A DNA stretch of 50,227 nt, taken from contig JAAUSG010000011.1 of assembly GCA_012034055.1 (NCBI GenBank), positions 1-50,227 of the forward strand, written 5' to 3'. The translations under genes were made by a program, and so were the position numbers. Below, in pieces: positions 35,173 to 44,082 of the stretch. Below the pieces are notes generated by a model. The model ran no database searches, was not told the DNA's origin, and worked only from the letters and a program-made list of their open reading frames with translations. Position 1 is the first letter of the stretch; every line of letters starts with the position of its first letter. Source of the stretch: Leptolyngbyaceae cyanobacterium RU_5_1. GTDB taxonomy: Bacteria > Cyanobacteriota > Cyanobacteriia > Leptolyngbyales > Leptolyngbyaceae.

Positions 35173-36506
35173 TCTTTACCCTTCCTTGCCTGCAACCACT
35201 CCTGATATTTCTTTGTCTCTGCGATCACGGGGTTAATTCCAAACCAGCTCCCTTCCGCGTCCTGGTATTCAAAAACAAACATACTGCGCAGCAGCGTTTG
35301 GTACTCAATGTCTCCCTTGACATTTTGTTGTTCTACAACTTGAAAGACTAATTTCCACTCTTGATCGTCGATCGCCCGTGCTAGTGCATCTCGCTGTCTC
35401 TGAATCACCTGCTCGGTGGATTTCTGTAGGAACGGCGGATCTCCCTGCTGAATACAGGCAGACATTAGCCCCAACAGATTTCGCAAATGCCCACCGCTGA
35501 TTAGACAAAGGCGATCGAGCGCATCTCGGCTCTCAAACACGTCCAGGATGCGATCGAGGCGCTTGGCAGGCTCCATTTCCGGAAATGCCCGTGCCAAAAT
35601 CAGGTGTCGCAGGAGGTGGATGCCGGGGCCGTAATGATTCCCGTTGCGTTGCTGGACAGGCACCATCGGCAAAACTTTGGGGGCAATCCCCCCTCCAAAT
35701 CGCTGCTTCAGGGTCTCACTCTCATTTGAGAATACTAATGCCAACGGAATGGTATAAACCACATGGCAATTCAGCTTCGAGAGCTGATCCCCGCGATCGA
35801 TAAACAGGTATTCCGGCAGCGTCCGACCCGTCTGCAGTTGACGAGGGTCTACCCGATCCAGGTTATCAATGATCACCACCAATCCCTGTTTACCCTGGCG
35901 CTTCAGTTCTGCGGTTGCCTGCCCCAGTAACTCCTCATTGATAGACTTCAAAATATTGTTGGTACGCGGCTCCATAAACTGCCGTAACTGATTGCGGAGT
36001 TTTGGGCTAGCCTTGGTTCTGGCCGTAATCTTGCTAATCCCAACCGAAAACTCAAACTCTGAGATTTCCATCGGGGTTTGCAGCGTATCTCCAATTTCAG
36101 CAAATAGATTGATCAGATAGCTGGGCTTAACGCGGATTTGGTCTGCTTCGAGCTTCTCGCTAACTTGATGGGCGATCGCCAGCAAAATATCGGTCACATC
36201 GACATCAGACAGCTCCAGATCCTCGCTGGACTCAAAGTAGACCACATAAAATCCCACATCTTCCAGTTCCGCCTTGAGTCTCAGCAACTCAGTAGACTTG
36301 CCGCAGCCAACATGCCCAGTAAACAACTGACAGGTCGGTTCGCTGGCAAGGGCGCGGTAATAGATAGTTCGCTTCAACTCCCGAATATGATTACTCCCTC
36401 GCACTGAGGAAAAGTCAATGTAATACTGACGATCCTCTGGATCGCCATAGGACAACGTTCGACTGGGGTTGCAAGCTTGAAAAAATTTGACAATATCCAG
36501 AGACAT
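35169..36506 (-). CDS. P-loop (AAA-type) ATPase, unknown pathway
   Basis: A 445-residue ATPase. Walker A is GHVGCGKST at residues 64-72 and Walker B VVIIDNLDRV at about 210-219. A Gly-rich sensor-like region follows (TLKQRFGGGIAPKVLPM), then a helical C-terminal domain (CLISGGHLRNLLGLMSACIQQGD) like those of STAND/KAP-type and phage-exclusion-type ATPases. The segment FSSVRGSNHIRELKRTIYY precedes the P-loop. No partner gene is adjacent. The whole gene lies between two inverted 52-bp repeats. The start is ATG 36506, with no strong Shine-Dalgarno. Confidence 0.75.
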   Translation of the reverse strand: MSLDIVKFFQACNPSRTLSYGDPEDRQYYIDFSSVRGSNHIRELKRTIYYRALASEPTCQLFTGHVGCGKSTELLRLKAELEDVGFYVVYFESSEDLELSDVDVTDILLAIAHQVSEKLEADQIRVKPSYLINLFAEIGDTLQTPMEISEFEFSVGISKITARTKASPKLRNQLRQFMEPRTNNILKSINEELLGQATAELKRQGKQGLVVIIDNLDRVDPRQLQTGRTLPEYLFIDRGDQLSKLNCHVVYTIPLALVFSNESETLKQRFGGGIAPKVLPMVPVQQRNGNHYGPGIHLLRHLILARAFPEMEPAKRLDRILDVFESRDALDRLCLISGGHLRNLLGLMSACIQQGDPPFLQKSTEQVIQRQRDALARAIDDQEWKLVFQVVEQQNVKGDIEYQTLLRSMFVFEYQDAEGSWFGINPVIAETKKYQEWLQARKGKE

Positions 36507-36828
36507 GGGGCAACGGGTAAGGGGGGTAGGGGATAAAGAGTAGAGACGCGATTAAGAGTCCTGCGGACACGCTGCGCGAACGCGTCTGTACAAAAAGTGA
36601 GAAGTATACAGACTGACCTACTGCTACTTAATGACTACAGTTCTACAACGAATTTTTGGGAATCGGCAGACCAGAAAGAGCTGTAAAACAAGACGCAAAA
36701 CACGAACCAGCAGTTTCATCTCCCCTCACCTCCCCACCTCCCCACTCTCCACCTCTTCACCTCCCTACCTCTATGATGTACCCCGAAAATAACGGGGTTT
36801 CAGCACTTCTGGATTTTCTCTCAATAAG
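36507..36828. other. Intergenic region with repeat B and CACCTCC tract
   Basis: Besides the inverted repeat at 36540-36591, a CTCCCCA/CACCTCC heptamer tract occupies about 36720-36770. A short GC-rich hairpin (CCCCGAAAATAACGGGG) lies at 36781-36797. No gene is seen. Confidence 0.5.
36540..36591. repeat. Inverted copy B of a GTAGAGACGCG repeat
   Basis: Reverse-complement partner of 35121-35172, differing by one base (CGCGTCTGTAC at the far end). Together the two copies bracket the ATPase gene as 1.4-kb-spaced inverted repeats. Confidence 0.8.
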
Positions 36829-36918
36829 GTGAAACGCTCCCTTGCTGGTGTGACCGAATGCTTAGAGATTCTGGTTTTTCCCGATGGTCAATGGAGGTTC
36901 AACGATGATGAAGCCTGA
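36829..36918 (+). pseudogene. DUF6888-like C-terminal remnant
   Basis: A short frame from GTG 36829 ends TECLEILVFPDGQWRFNDDEA at TGA 36916. The pattern EILVFPDGQWRF matches the C-terminal end of the small cyanobacterial DUF6888 proteins, which normally overlap a DUF6887 gene downstream as this one does. The N-terminal 25-30 residues of the family are absent, so it is probably truncated. Confidence 0.45.
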
Positions 36919-37114
36919 CTTTAGCCGCAAGACTCGGCAAGAACTGAGAGCCTATGTTCTGGCTCACCGGGAGGATGATGCGGCGATCGAGGCGCTGATC
37001 AACCGGGGAGATCCCAACGGTCCAAAATTTCGCTTTCCCCAAACGGATGAGGATTTAGAGCAAATGGAAAAGATACTGCGAAGAAAATTAGGTCGTGGCG
37101 GTGAAGCTGTCTAA
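36905..37114 (+). CDS. DUF6887-like small protein
   Basis: A 69-residue protein, MMKPDFSRKTRQELRAYVLAHREDDAAIEALI, with an acidic C-terminus (FPQTDEDLEQMEKILRRKL). This is typical of the DUF6887 family of short cyanobacterial proteins of unknown function, often suspected to belong to small two-gene modules with DUF6888. GGAGG at 36893-36897 lies seven bases before ATG 36905, fixing the start. The frame's earlier ATG at 36884 lies upstream of this site and is not used. Confidence 0.7.
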   Translation: MMKPDFSRKTRQELRAYVLAHREDDAAIEALINRGDPNGPKFRFPQTDEDLEQMEKILRRKLGRGGEAV

Positions 37115-37119
37115 TTGCT

Positions 37120-37419
37120 TTAAGACGGTTCCTCATCCGGTAGCTCGATCGCCCTCACCAAACGTTCCAGAATATCCGTCAATTTATCCAATCGCTTCAA
37201 CGATTCCTCCTGAACTTCCGCTAGCGTTTGCACCGCATCGCTGAGGGCAAAAATCTGGTAGCCCTGCTGTTGAACCTGGTGTGCTAAGGCATCCACCCGA
37301 TCCGATAGGCGATCGACCGTCTCAGTTGACGCCAATACGGCCTCGCCAATTTGTTGAACAACCGCCTCTAGCTGATTCTGTTGAACGTCCACCTCAAAGA
37401 ATCCCACTGCTAAAAACAA
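37120..37419 (-). CDS. Coiled-coil small protein
   Basis: A 99-residue protein almost entirely predicted as a long amphipathic helix or coiled coil. It has repeated pattern segments such as LEAVVQQIGEAVLASTETVDRLSDRVDALAHQV and DAVQTLAEVQEESLKRLDKLTDILERLV. No family is recognised. Start codons TTG 37419, GTG 37407 and GTG 37392 are all possible. It converges on the DUF6887-like gene with five bases between stops. Confidence 0.55.
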   Translation of the reverse strand: MFLAVGFFEVDVQQNQLEAVVQQIGEAVLASTETVDRLSDRVDALAHQVQQQGYQIFALSDAVQTLAEVQEESLKRLDKLTDILERLVRAIELPDEEPS

Positions 37420-37463
37420 TCAATGTATCAGCTTTTGGCATTGAGTGAGGCAGACAAGGCCGT

Positions 37464-38654
37464 CTATTTGACCTGAATCTTGGCCAGCATCGTGTTTTTG
37501 TAGTAGTACAAAACGATGCGCCGATAGTCATACCCCTGTCGAGCCAGGTTATAGGCCCCCCACTGGCTCATTCCTAGCCCATGACCGTAGCCGTTCCCCT
37601 TGATTTGAAAGGCGATTGGAACCGACTCAGCCTTGCCCTTATTCGACGCATCGTATTCTGGAATCACCGTGAACTTGGTGCTTTTCAATTCCAGTGCAGA
37701 CCGGAGTGTGTCACCGCTGATGCTGCGAGTTCCAGTATCGCCCACCACGCGCATCGTGATCACGCGACCATTGGGCGTCCTGCGCTCATCCTCCAACTTA
37801 TTGATATTCCCGACCCCAGAGATCCGGGCACTCAATTCACTCCGGGTGAACGTTTTAACCCACTCATACTCGGGTGTGCCCTGGTCAAAGTCAGGGACAC
37901 CTTTGAGGTAAGGCAGCGGCTGCGTCCAGACGTGCTCAACATTTTCGGTGTGCCCTCCCGACGAGGAGTGAAACACGGCCTCGATAATTTGCCCTTTGTG
38001 GATCAGCACCTGACTGGCGGTCGCGTTCACGGCAGCTTGAGTCGATGCTGTTTCGTCGGTAATGCCCTTGTAGACCTGCCACCCAGCCGTATCGCCAACG
38101 TCATAGACTTCGTTTGCCGATTTTTCACGTTGATACAGGGCATAGGAACGAGCAACAACGGCTTGAGCCTTTAATGCCTCCAGGGGCCAGGTCGGGAACA
38201 TTTCGCCGCCCAGCACACTGTAAAGATACTGCTCAAGATTTACATAATTGACAGCAGTCAGTCCTTTTGCGGTGGGAACCACCAGTGTTCTGCCTCGATA
38301 CCAGCGATCGCCAATGAATACAAAGCCACCCCCCGTTGGCTCAACCCAAATCTGTCCAGACTGCCAGCGATCGAGTTTGACTTTGCCACTATTGGGTTGA
38401 GCAACAAAGGCGTTCATTGAGGCGATTTCTCCCAAATCACGCCCCGTTCCATCTCGCACAATGGCTTTGGTCGAACTGCCAACCGTGACCTGGCTAACCC
38501 CATCTGCGATCGCTACCCGCATTTCTAGACTCGCTTTCGCTGGAGTTGCTGCCGCCAGACACAGCAAAACTGTCAACCACCAACCCCGTTTACCCACCTG
38601 AACAAACCACTTTGCTTGAGACAGCAAACGGGTAGAGAAACGTTCTAGCCTCAT
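37464..38654 (-). CDS. SpoIID/LytB domain secreted protein
   Basis: A 396-residue protein with a signal peptide (WWLTVLLCLAAATPAKA, cleaved before SLEMR). A SpoIID/LytB domain follows: NYVNLEQYLYSVLGGEMFPTWPLEALKAQAVVARSYAL, the substrate-site segment FHSSSGGHTENVEHVW, and GNGYGHGLGMSQWGAYNLA near the end. In sporulating bacteria SpoIID is a lytic transglycosylase; cyanobacterial relatives are presumed peptidoglycan-active in the periplasm. The frame reaches 38690, but GAGGAG nine bases before the ATG at 38654 favours this start. Confidence 0.88.
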   Translation of the reverse strand: MRLERFSTRLLSQAKWFVQVGKRGWWLTVLLCLAAATPAKASLEMRVAIADGVSQVTVGSSTKAIVRDGTGRDLGEIASMNAFVAQPNSGKVKLDRWQSGQIWVEPTGGGFVFIGDRWYRGRTLVVPTAKGLTAVNYVNLEQYLYSVLGGEMFPTWPLEALKAQAVVARSYALYQREKSANEVYDVGDTAGWQVYKGITDETASTQAAVNATASQVLIHKGQIIEAVFHSSSGGHTENVEHVWTQPLPYLKGVPDFDQGTPEYEWVKTFTRSELSARISGVGNINKLEDERRTPNGRVITMRVVGDTGTRSISGDTLRSALELKSTKFTVIPEYDASNKGKAESVPIAFQIKGNGYGHGLGMSQWGAYNLARQGYDYRRIVLYYYKNTMLAKIQVK

Positions 38655-39197
38655 CTCTTCTTTCTCCTCACAACGATTCGATGCAGACACAAGCGTTTCG
38701 ATCGCATTACCAACGTCGCTTAATATAAGTCAATTTCTTGAAACTCAAATGAGTATTTTAGTCGTTCTCCCGATCTGAGCAACCCCAGCCTACACAAGCA
38801 CATTCGCTACATCTGCGGTCATGCGCACAAAATTCCTAATTTCAAACCTTGTATCTGGGGTTACAGAAAATCTATGAAATTTCTTAAACTCCATCATCTT
38901 TTGCACCCATTCTCATGATGTCAAGCCTATCTCTCTTTGTTCCCGCCCTGGACTCTTTTCCCTTTTAGTGAATGACCAATGACCAATGACCAATCGTGTT
39001 TCTTCGCTTCACAATGTTAATTTCGGTAGGGCAGATTGGGAAAACTCAAATTTATGAAGTTGGGTTAAGGCATTATTCAATGCATCAGGGTGAGTGGTGG
39101 ACTTCACAAAGGTTGATTGCGATCGATGTTGCGATCACAATCAACCTTCGTTCTCCCCTCTATTTCGTCCCAAATCTTGCGTGAGTGCGAACCATTA
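38655..39197. other. Divergent intergenic region
   Basis: It holds the promoter region of the SpoIID gene, an NtcA-type promoter pointing right, and a short AATGACC repeat (38970-38992). The remaining AT-rich sequence would be a long 5' leader of the BMP gene. Confidence 0.6.
38851..38890 (+). promoter_or_regulatory. NtcA-type nitrogen-control promoter
   Basis: GTATCTGGGGTTAC (38851-38864) is a perfect GTA-N8-TAC NtcA site. It is followed after 20 bases by TAAACT (38885-38890), a TAN3T -10 box. This is the canonical arrangement of NtcA-activated promoters (site centred near -40). It drives transcription toward the BMP lipoprotein gene, with an inferred leader of about 300 bases. Confidence 0.55.
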
Positions 39198-40235
39198 ATG
39201 ACAGAGAATCTGAATCGGCGGCAATTTCTGGTTTACAGCTCAGCAGCCTTTAGCACCAGCCTATTTCTGAAAGCCTGTACCAACCCGCTCACACTGGGGG
39301 GTGGCTCCTCGTCCTCCACAGGAGGCAAGGTTAAAGTAGCTGGCGTTTACACGGTGCCAGTCAGGCAGCAGTGGGTAAGCCGCATTCACACAGCCCTGAA
39401 TGCTGCAAAAAAGCGAGGCGACATTAAATATGACTTTTCGGAAAAGATTACCAACGCCGGCTATGAGCAGACGTTGCGCCGATATGCCGAAACAGGCAAC
39501 CAGTTGATTGTGGGCGAGGCGTTTGGGGTTGAAACAGCCTGCCGCACGGTTGCCAGAGACTACCCAAACGTATCGTTCCTGATGGGATCCAGCGGCAAGC
39601 CAGACGGCGACAACTTTGCGGTGTTTGACAACTACATCCACGAGGCCTCGTACCTGACGGGGTTGATTGCGGGTGGAATGACCCAATCCAACATCATTGG
39701 ACTCGTCGGCGGCTATCCCATTCCAGAGGTGAACCGCTTGATGAATGCTTTTATGCGCGGAGTGGAAGAAATTGCCCCAGAGGTCAAGTTTCTGATTTCG
39801 TTTATTGGCAGTTGGTACGACCCGTCCAAAGCCAGGGAAACCGCGCTTTCTCAAATAGAAGCAGGCGCGGATGTAATGTATGCTGAGCGGTTTGGGGTAT
39901 CGGAAGTGGCGCAAAAAAAGAAGGTGTTGGCGATCGGGAGTGTGATTGACACGCAGAAGGATTATCCTGATACCGTTATCGCCAGCGCCCTCTGGCATAT
40001 GGAACCGACCATCGATCGCGCCATTCAAGCCGTCAGGGCAGGCACATTCAACGCCAAAGATTACGGGCAATACAGCTATATGAAGTACAACGGCTGCAGT
40101 TTGGCACCCTATGGCACGTTTGAGAGCAAAATTCCCGCAGCGCTCAAGCAGAAGGTCAAACAACATCAGGATGATATTTTGTCCGGTAAACTACTGGTCA
40201 AGATCGACGATGCCGAGCCGAAATCAACCGCTTGA
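39198..40235 (+). CDS. BMP-family ABC substrate-binding lipoprotein (nucleoside/purine type)
   Basis: A 345-residue binding protein. The N-terminus has a twin-arginine motif (NRRQFLVYSS) and a lipobox ending in Cys 27 (LFLKAC), so it is exported and lipid-anchored. The body matches the BMP family, which binds nucleosides, purines or riboflavin: VKVAGVYTVPVRQQWVSRIHTAL, EAFGVETACRTVA, YIHEASYLTGLIAGGMTQ, GLVGGYPIPEVNRLMNAF. The frame is open to 39117, but ATG 39198 gives a proper signal sequence. An NtcA-type promoter lies upstream and xanthine dehydrogenase genes 2.4 kb downstream, hinting at purine uptake. No permease genes are present. Confidence 0.88.
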   Translation: MTENLNRRQFLVYSSAAFSTSLFLKACTNPLTLGGGSSSSTGGKVKVAGVYTVPVRQQWVSRIHTALNAAKKRGDIKYDFSEKITNAGYEQTLRRYAETGNQLIVGEAFGVETACRTVARDYPNVSFLMGSSGKPDGDNFAVFDNYIHEASYLTGLIAGGMTQSNIIGLVGGYPIPEVNRLMNAFMRGVEEIAPEVKFLISFIGSWYDPSKARETALSQIEAGADVMYAERFGVSEVAQKKKVLAIGSVIDTQKDYPDTVIASALWHMEPTIDRAIQAVRAGTFNAKDYGQYSYMKYNGCSLAPYGTFESKIPAALKQKVKQHQDDILSGKLLVKIDDAEPKSTA

Positions 40236-40244
40236 GGGAAAAGC

Positions 40245-40610
40245 ATGTTGCCGTTATTGCATCAGCCGCCCTATCGAGAGTTTAGACACGCATTAGAGGT
40301 GCTGCGTGAAACCGTTTCCCAGGGAAGCCTCAATCCGGCAACTCTAAAATCAACGGTTACCGACCTGCAGCAGGTTTTCCAAACTCAACTGCTCAGCTCA
40401 AATCTTGCAGAACTCGATCCGACGGTTGCGCAGCAAGTCCAGTCCTTCCAGGTTGAACTCGACAAGCAATTGCGGCTCCTGAGTATGGATGCCCTGTTCT
40501 GGCAAGCCGCCAAGCAGTCTGCGACCGTACAACAACGCCAACAGCAGGTGAGCGATCGCCTCAATATCCTGATTCGCTACTGCAATGCTCTTTTGGGGGA
40601 GGAGGAGTGA
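40245..40610 (+). CDS. Small helical protein, PatD-like
   Basis: A 121-residue all-helical protein with the segments YREFRHALEVLRETV, LQQVFQTQLLSSNLAELD and QLRLLSMDALFWQAAKQSATVQQRQQQVSDRL. The layout and the LRLL-D-LF-AA-QSAT pattern resemble the cyanobacterial PatD (heterocyst frequency control) family, recalled from pattern only. It begins nine bases after the BMP gene stop, so the two are likely co-transcribed. Confidence 0.45.
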   Translation: MLPLLHQPPYREFRHALEVLRETVSQGSLNPATLKSTVTDLQQVFQTQLLSSNLAELDPTVAQQVQSFQVELDKQLRLLSMDALFWQAAKQSATVQQRQQQVSDRLNILIRYCNALLGEEE

Positions 40611-40680
40611 AGGTTTCCTATTCGCATCCCGCCTTCGTTGCGCCTAAAATGCGGAAAGACATTAACTATCAACTCCAACT

Positions 40681-40899
40681 ATGCCTATCAAACGTGGTGA
40701 TTTTGTTCGCGCCGTCAAAGACAAGCTCGAAAACAGTTTGGAAGCGAAAGCCAGTGATCCTCGCTTTCCAGACTACATCTTCAAAACCAAAGGGGAAGTG
40801 GTAGACATGAGCGGTGAGTATGCCCTTATAAAATTTGGGATTACACCCACTCCCAATATTTGGCTGCGGTTAGATCAGTTGGAAGAGTTTAAGGAATGA
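40681..40899 (+). CDS. ndhO: NAD(P)H-quinone oxidoreductase subunit O
   Basis: A 72-residue NdhO, a small peripheral subunit specific to cyanobacterial and chloroplast NDH-1. It starts [22 protein letters not shown] and ends [25 protein letters not shown], both strongly conserved, and contains an SH3-like barrel pattern. It takes part in the ferredoxin-linked NDH-1 complex in thylakoids. The start is ATG 40681. Confidence 0.93.
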   Translation: MPIKRGDFVRAVKDKLENSLEAKASDPRFPDYIFKTKGEVVDMSGEYALIKFGITPTPNIWLRLDQLEEFKE

Positions 40900-41004
40900 C
40901 GAATGACGAATTGCGTATCAAATATTTGAGTTTTGCCAGTGTCCTCTGGGTTTGTGGAGCATAATTTTAGGACAGCAGTTGCCGTTTCACTCTCCTCACG
41001 CGCT

Positions 41005-41988
41005 ATGGTTCTTCGTCCTCCTGAAATTTCCTGTTCAACGGCCCAGGTTGCCGTTATTGGTGCCGGTAATGTGGGTGCAACTTTAGCACAGCGTTTGATT
41101 GAGAAAAATATTGCGGACGTGGTGCTGCTGGATGTGGTGGAGGGCCGTCCCCAGGGAGTGGCGCTGGATCTGATGGAGGCGCGGGGAGTGGAGCGGCACG
41201 ATCGCCAGATTATCGGCACCAACAACTTTGCGGACACGGCTGGCTCGAATGTGGTGGTGATCACGGCTGGACTGCCGCGCCGACCGGGGATGAGCCGGGA
41301 TGATTTGCTGCTCACCAATGGCAAGATTGTGCTGGACGTGACCCAAAAGGCGATCGCCCACTCTGCCAATGCCACCCTGATCGTCGTCACCAACCCCTTG
41401 GATGTGATGACCTATCTCGGCTGGAAGACCAGCGGCTTACCGGCCCATCAAGTGATGGGGATGGCTGGGGTACTTGACTCGGCTCGTTTCCAGACGTTCA
41501 TTGCAATGGAGTTGGGAGTCTCCATTAATGACATCAACGCCACTGTGTTGGGCAGTCACGGGGATCTGATGGTGCCCTTGCCCCGCTACTCGACGGTGAA
41601 TGGGATTCCGATCGCCAAATTTCTGGATGCTGCCGCGATCGATCGGATTGTGACTCGCACCCGCAATGGCGGTGCCGAAGTCGTCGAACTCTTGAAAACT
41701 GGCGGGGCCTACTATGCTCCTGCTTCTGCCGTTTGCGTCATGGTTGAGTCGATTATTTATAACCAACCGCGCATTTTGCCAGTGGCCGCTTATCTGGATG
41801 GAGAGTATGGCTTGAACGACATTTTCATTGGGGTGCCCTGTCGGTTAGGCTGCCAGGGAATTGAGAGCGTTCTGGAACTGGATCTCACCGAGCCGGAACA
41901 GGCGGAGTTACACACGTCTGCTGAATCCGTTCGCCAAAATTTGGATCAACTAAGGTCACTGTTGGGGAATGTGGGTGTAAGTTTTTGA
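41005..41988 (+). CDS. mdh: Malate dehydrogenase
   Basis: A 327-residue NAD-dependent malate dehydrogenase of the LDH-like group. The Rossmann motif is [17 protein letters not shown] and the mobile loop [14 protein letters not shown] carries the malate-specific Arg (lactate enzymes have Gln there). [22 protein letters not shown] and the catalytic His in [11 protein letters not shown] are also present. It interconverts malate and oxaloacetate in the cytoplasm. The frame extends upstream to GTG 40933, but ATG 41005 gives the normal N-terminus. Confidence 0.95.
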   Translation: MVLRPPEISCSTAQVAVIGAGNVGATLAQRLIEKNIADVVLLDVVEGRPQGVALDLMEARGVERHDRQIIGTNNFADTAGSNVVVITAGLPRRPGMSRDDLLLTNGKIVLDVTQKAIAHSANATLIVVTNPLDVMTYLGWKTSGLPAHQVMGMAGVLDSARFQTFIAMELGVSINDINATVLGSHGDLMVPLPRYSTVNGIPIAKFLDAAAIDRIVTRTRNGGAEVVELLKTGGAYYAPASAVCVMVESIIYNQPRILPVAAYLDGEYGLNDIFIGVPCRLGCQGIESVLELDLTEPEQAELHTSAESVRQNLDQLRSLLGNVGVSF

Positions 41989-42017
41989 GATGGCGAGAGG
42001 CGAGGTGAGAGGTGAAC

Positions 42018-42581
42018 ATGCAGCTTTTATCTTGGGTTCAGGTAGGTTTTGCAGGGACTGTGGCTGGCGTGATTGGTTTGGGAGCTTTGTCCAATTCGGT
42101 TCCTGCCCAGGAACCAGTGCGGCTTGCTGATAGCAAAGCGACTGGGATCAACAGCAAAGCGACTAAAATCGATGTGGCTCAAATTCGTAAAATTCTGGAT
42201 GAAATGCAGGTCGCGGCTAAAAAACAGGATACCGAAGCGCTTGTGAAATACTTGGCTCCGGATGTGGAGATCGACATGACGATTCAATCCCTGGTGGGTA
42301 CCCAAACCCTCCGTCTCAACCGCGAGCAATATCGGCAATATCTTGAGCAGGGATTTGGAATCACGCAAGACTACAGTGGCAAGTATTCCAACTTGAATGT
42401 TCAAGTGGCTGCAAATGGGAAAACGGCATCAGCGACTTATACGCTGGTGGAGGAAGTCGTGATGAAGGATTCTGCGATCGCGATCACCTCCTCTACCAAC
42501 TCTCTGATCCAATTTGAGCTAATTCAAGGACAAATTCTTGCTACCCAACTGAAGAGCACCTCAAAGGTTGACCTGAAGTAG
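42018..42581 (+). CDS. Secreted NTF2-like/SnoaL-like protein
   Basis: A 187-residue protein with a signal peptide (VGFAGTVAGVIGLGALSNSVPA, cleaved near AQ). A domain of about 120 residues with NTF2-like features follows: the helix VAQIRKILDEMQVAAKKQDTEALVKYLAPDVEIDM, then alternating strands NLNVQVAANGKTASATYTLVEEV. It probably binds a small ligand or a partner rather than acting as an enzyme. ATG 42018 has GAGGTGA upstream; GTG 42012 is the alternative. It lies 12 bases before the xanthine dehydrogenase small-subunit gene. Confidence 0.65.
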   Translation: MQLLSWVQVGFAGTVAGVIGLGALSNSVPAQEPVRLADSKATGINSKATKIDVAQIRKILDEMQVAAKKQDTEALVKYLAPDVEIDMTIQSLVGTQTLRLNREQYRQYLEQGFGITQDYSGKYSNLNVQVAANGKTASATYTLVEEVVMKDSAIAITSSTNSLIQFELIQGQILATQLKSTSKVDLK

Positions 42582-42593
42582 GGAGAGGGATTA

Positions 42594-44036
42594 GTGACAA
42601 CCCAGAGATTGGAAAATCATTTAACACTCACCATCAACGGCGAAATGGTGCGCCTCAAAGAGGTTTCACCAACGATGACCTTGTTGCAGTATTTGCAGCA
42701 GAGTGGCCAGACTGGAACGAAAGAGGGCTGTGGGGATGGAGACTGTGGCGCTTGTACGGTTGCGGTGATTGGTCAAGGCTGCGATCGCAAACCTCACTAC
42801 CAGGCAATGAACAGTTGCTTGATTCCGTTAGCGGCTGTTGCGGGACAGGAGATTGTCACGGTTGAGGGGATTGCGAATGGGCAGTTGCATCCGGTGCAAG
42901 CCGCAATGGTACAAACGGGCGGTTCCCAGTGTGGCTACTGTACGCCCGGTTTTATCATCAGCCTGTTTGCCGCTTACTACGATCGCACCTTAGAGGATGC
43001 GGCCGTTGAGGGAAATTTGTGCCGCTGTACGGGCTATCTACCCATTCGCCGTGCTGCTCAACGGGTCGCGAGTGGGCAATCGGGGGATGAGGGTGTGCTG
43101 CATGTTGGTGGCGATCGTTTCGCCGCAAAACTTGAACATGTCACTCCGGAACTGAGTCCTCTCAGCTATACAGGCAATAATCAACAGTTTTACCGCCCAA
43201 CTCGTCTCAGCGACGCTTTGCAACTTCTCCAACACCATCCCGAATCGATCTTGGTTGCCGGTGCCACCGATTTAGGCTTAGAGATGAGCCACCATCGCCA
43301 GGCGTTTCCGGTGATGATTTCTTTGGAGGCGATCGCTGAACTGCAACAGCTTGAACAAATGGCTGAATTTGTTGAAATTGGTGCGGCTGTTCCATTGAGC
43401 CGAATTGAAGACATACTACGCGGAGTCTTTCCCAGCCTGGATGAAATGCTGCACTGGTTTGCCGCTCGGCAGGTGCGCAATCGAGCCACGATCGGCGGCA
43501 ATATTGGCACCGCTTCCCCGATTGGCGATTTGCCCCCGGTGCTGTTGTCCCTGGATGCTGAGGTGCGAATTGCTGGGTTGGTAGGAGAACGGACGATACC
43601 GCTTGCCAACTTCTTCAAAGACTACCGGCAAACCGATTTGCAGCCTGGAGAAATTATTGTTTCGGTGATTATTCCCAAAGCGATCGCACCCAATGCGACT
43701 CGTCGTCTCAGCCAATCCTACAAAGTCGGCAAACGCGGAACCGATGACATCAGCATTGTTGCCGCAGCCTTCACGATTGATCTAGACAGTGAAGACCGAA
43801 TTGTTCAAGCTCGGCTAGCCTATGGAGGAGTAGCGGCGACACCCGTGCGGGCGATCGCGATCGAGCAACAGCTCATCGGCAAGCCCTGGAATATGACAAC
43901 CATTCAACAGATCAAGCCCCTCTTGGAAACCGCATTTACCCCATTAACCGATTTACGCGGTACTGCTGAGTACCGCAAGTTGCTGATTGCAAATCTATTC
44001 GAGAAGTTTTTTGTGGAAACGTCTGGATTACAGTAA
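42594..44036 (+). CDS. xdhA: Xanthine dehydrogenase small subunit (Fe-S and FAD)
   Basis: A 480-residue subunit of bacterial xanthine dehydrogenase carrying the electron-transfer groups. The N-terminal 2Fe-2S cluster uses Cys 46, 51, 54 and 75. The second cluster uses Cys 113, 116, 143 and 145 (QCGYCTPGF, LCRCTGYLPI). The FAD domain has ILVAGATDLGLEM and RNRATIGGNIGTASPIGDLPP. The enzyme oxidises hypoxanthine and xanthine toward urate. The start is GTG 42594 after GGGAGAGGG. The gene is separated from the catalytic subunit gene by a toxin-antitoxin pair. Confidence 0.93.
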   Translation: MTTQRLENHLTLTINGEMVRLKEVSPTMTLLQYLQQSGQTGTKEGCGDGDCGACTVAVIGQGCDRKPHYQAMNSCLIPLAAVAGQEIVTVEGIANGQLHPVQAAMVQTGGSQCGYCTPGFIISLFAAYYDRTLEDAAVEGNLCRCTGYLPIRRAAQRVASGQSGDEGVLHVGGDRFAAKLEHVTPELSPLSYTGNNQQFYRPTRLSDALQLLQHHPESILVAGATDLGLEMSHHRQAFPVMISLEAIAELQQLEQMAEFVEIGAAVPLSRIEDILRGVFPSLDEMLHWFAARQVRNRATIGGNIGTASPIGDLPPVLLSLDAEVRIAGLVGERTIPLANFFKDYRQTDLQPGEIIVSVIIPKAIAPNATRRLSQSYKVGKRGTDDISIVAAAFTIDLDSEDRIVQARLAYGGVAATPVRAIAIEQQLIGKPWNMTTIQQIKPLLETAFTPLTDLRGTAEYRKLLIANLFEKFFVETSGLQ

Positions 44037-44082
44037 GGGTTAGTGTTGCAGTTTTGCGATTCCTGATTGGGAAAAAGACGGT

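Noticed and set aside
39261..40166. Long open frame of 301 codons on the minus strand opposite the BMP gene
   Set aside because: It is antisense to a well-supported lipoprotein gene and its translation has no family features; codon structure follows the plus-strand gene.
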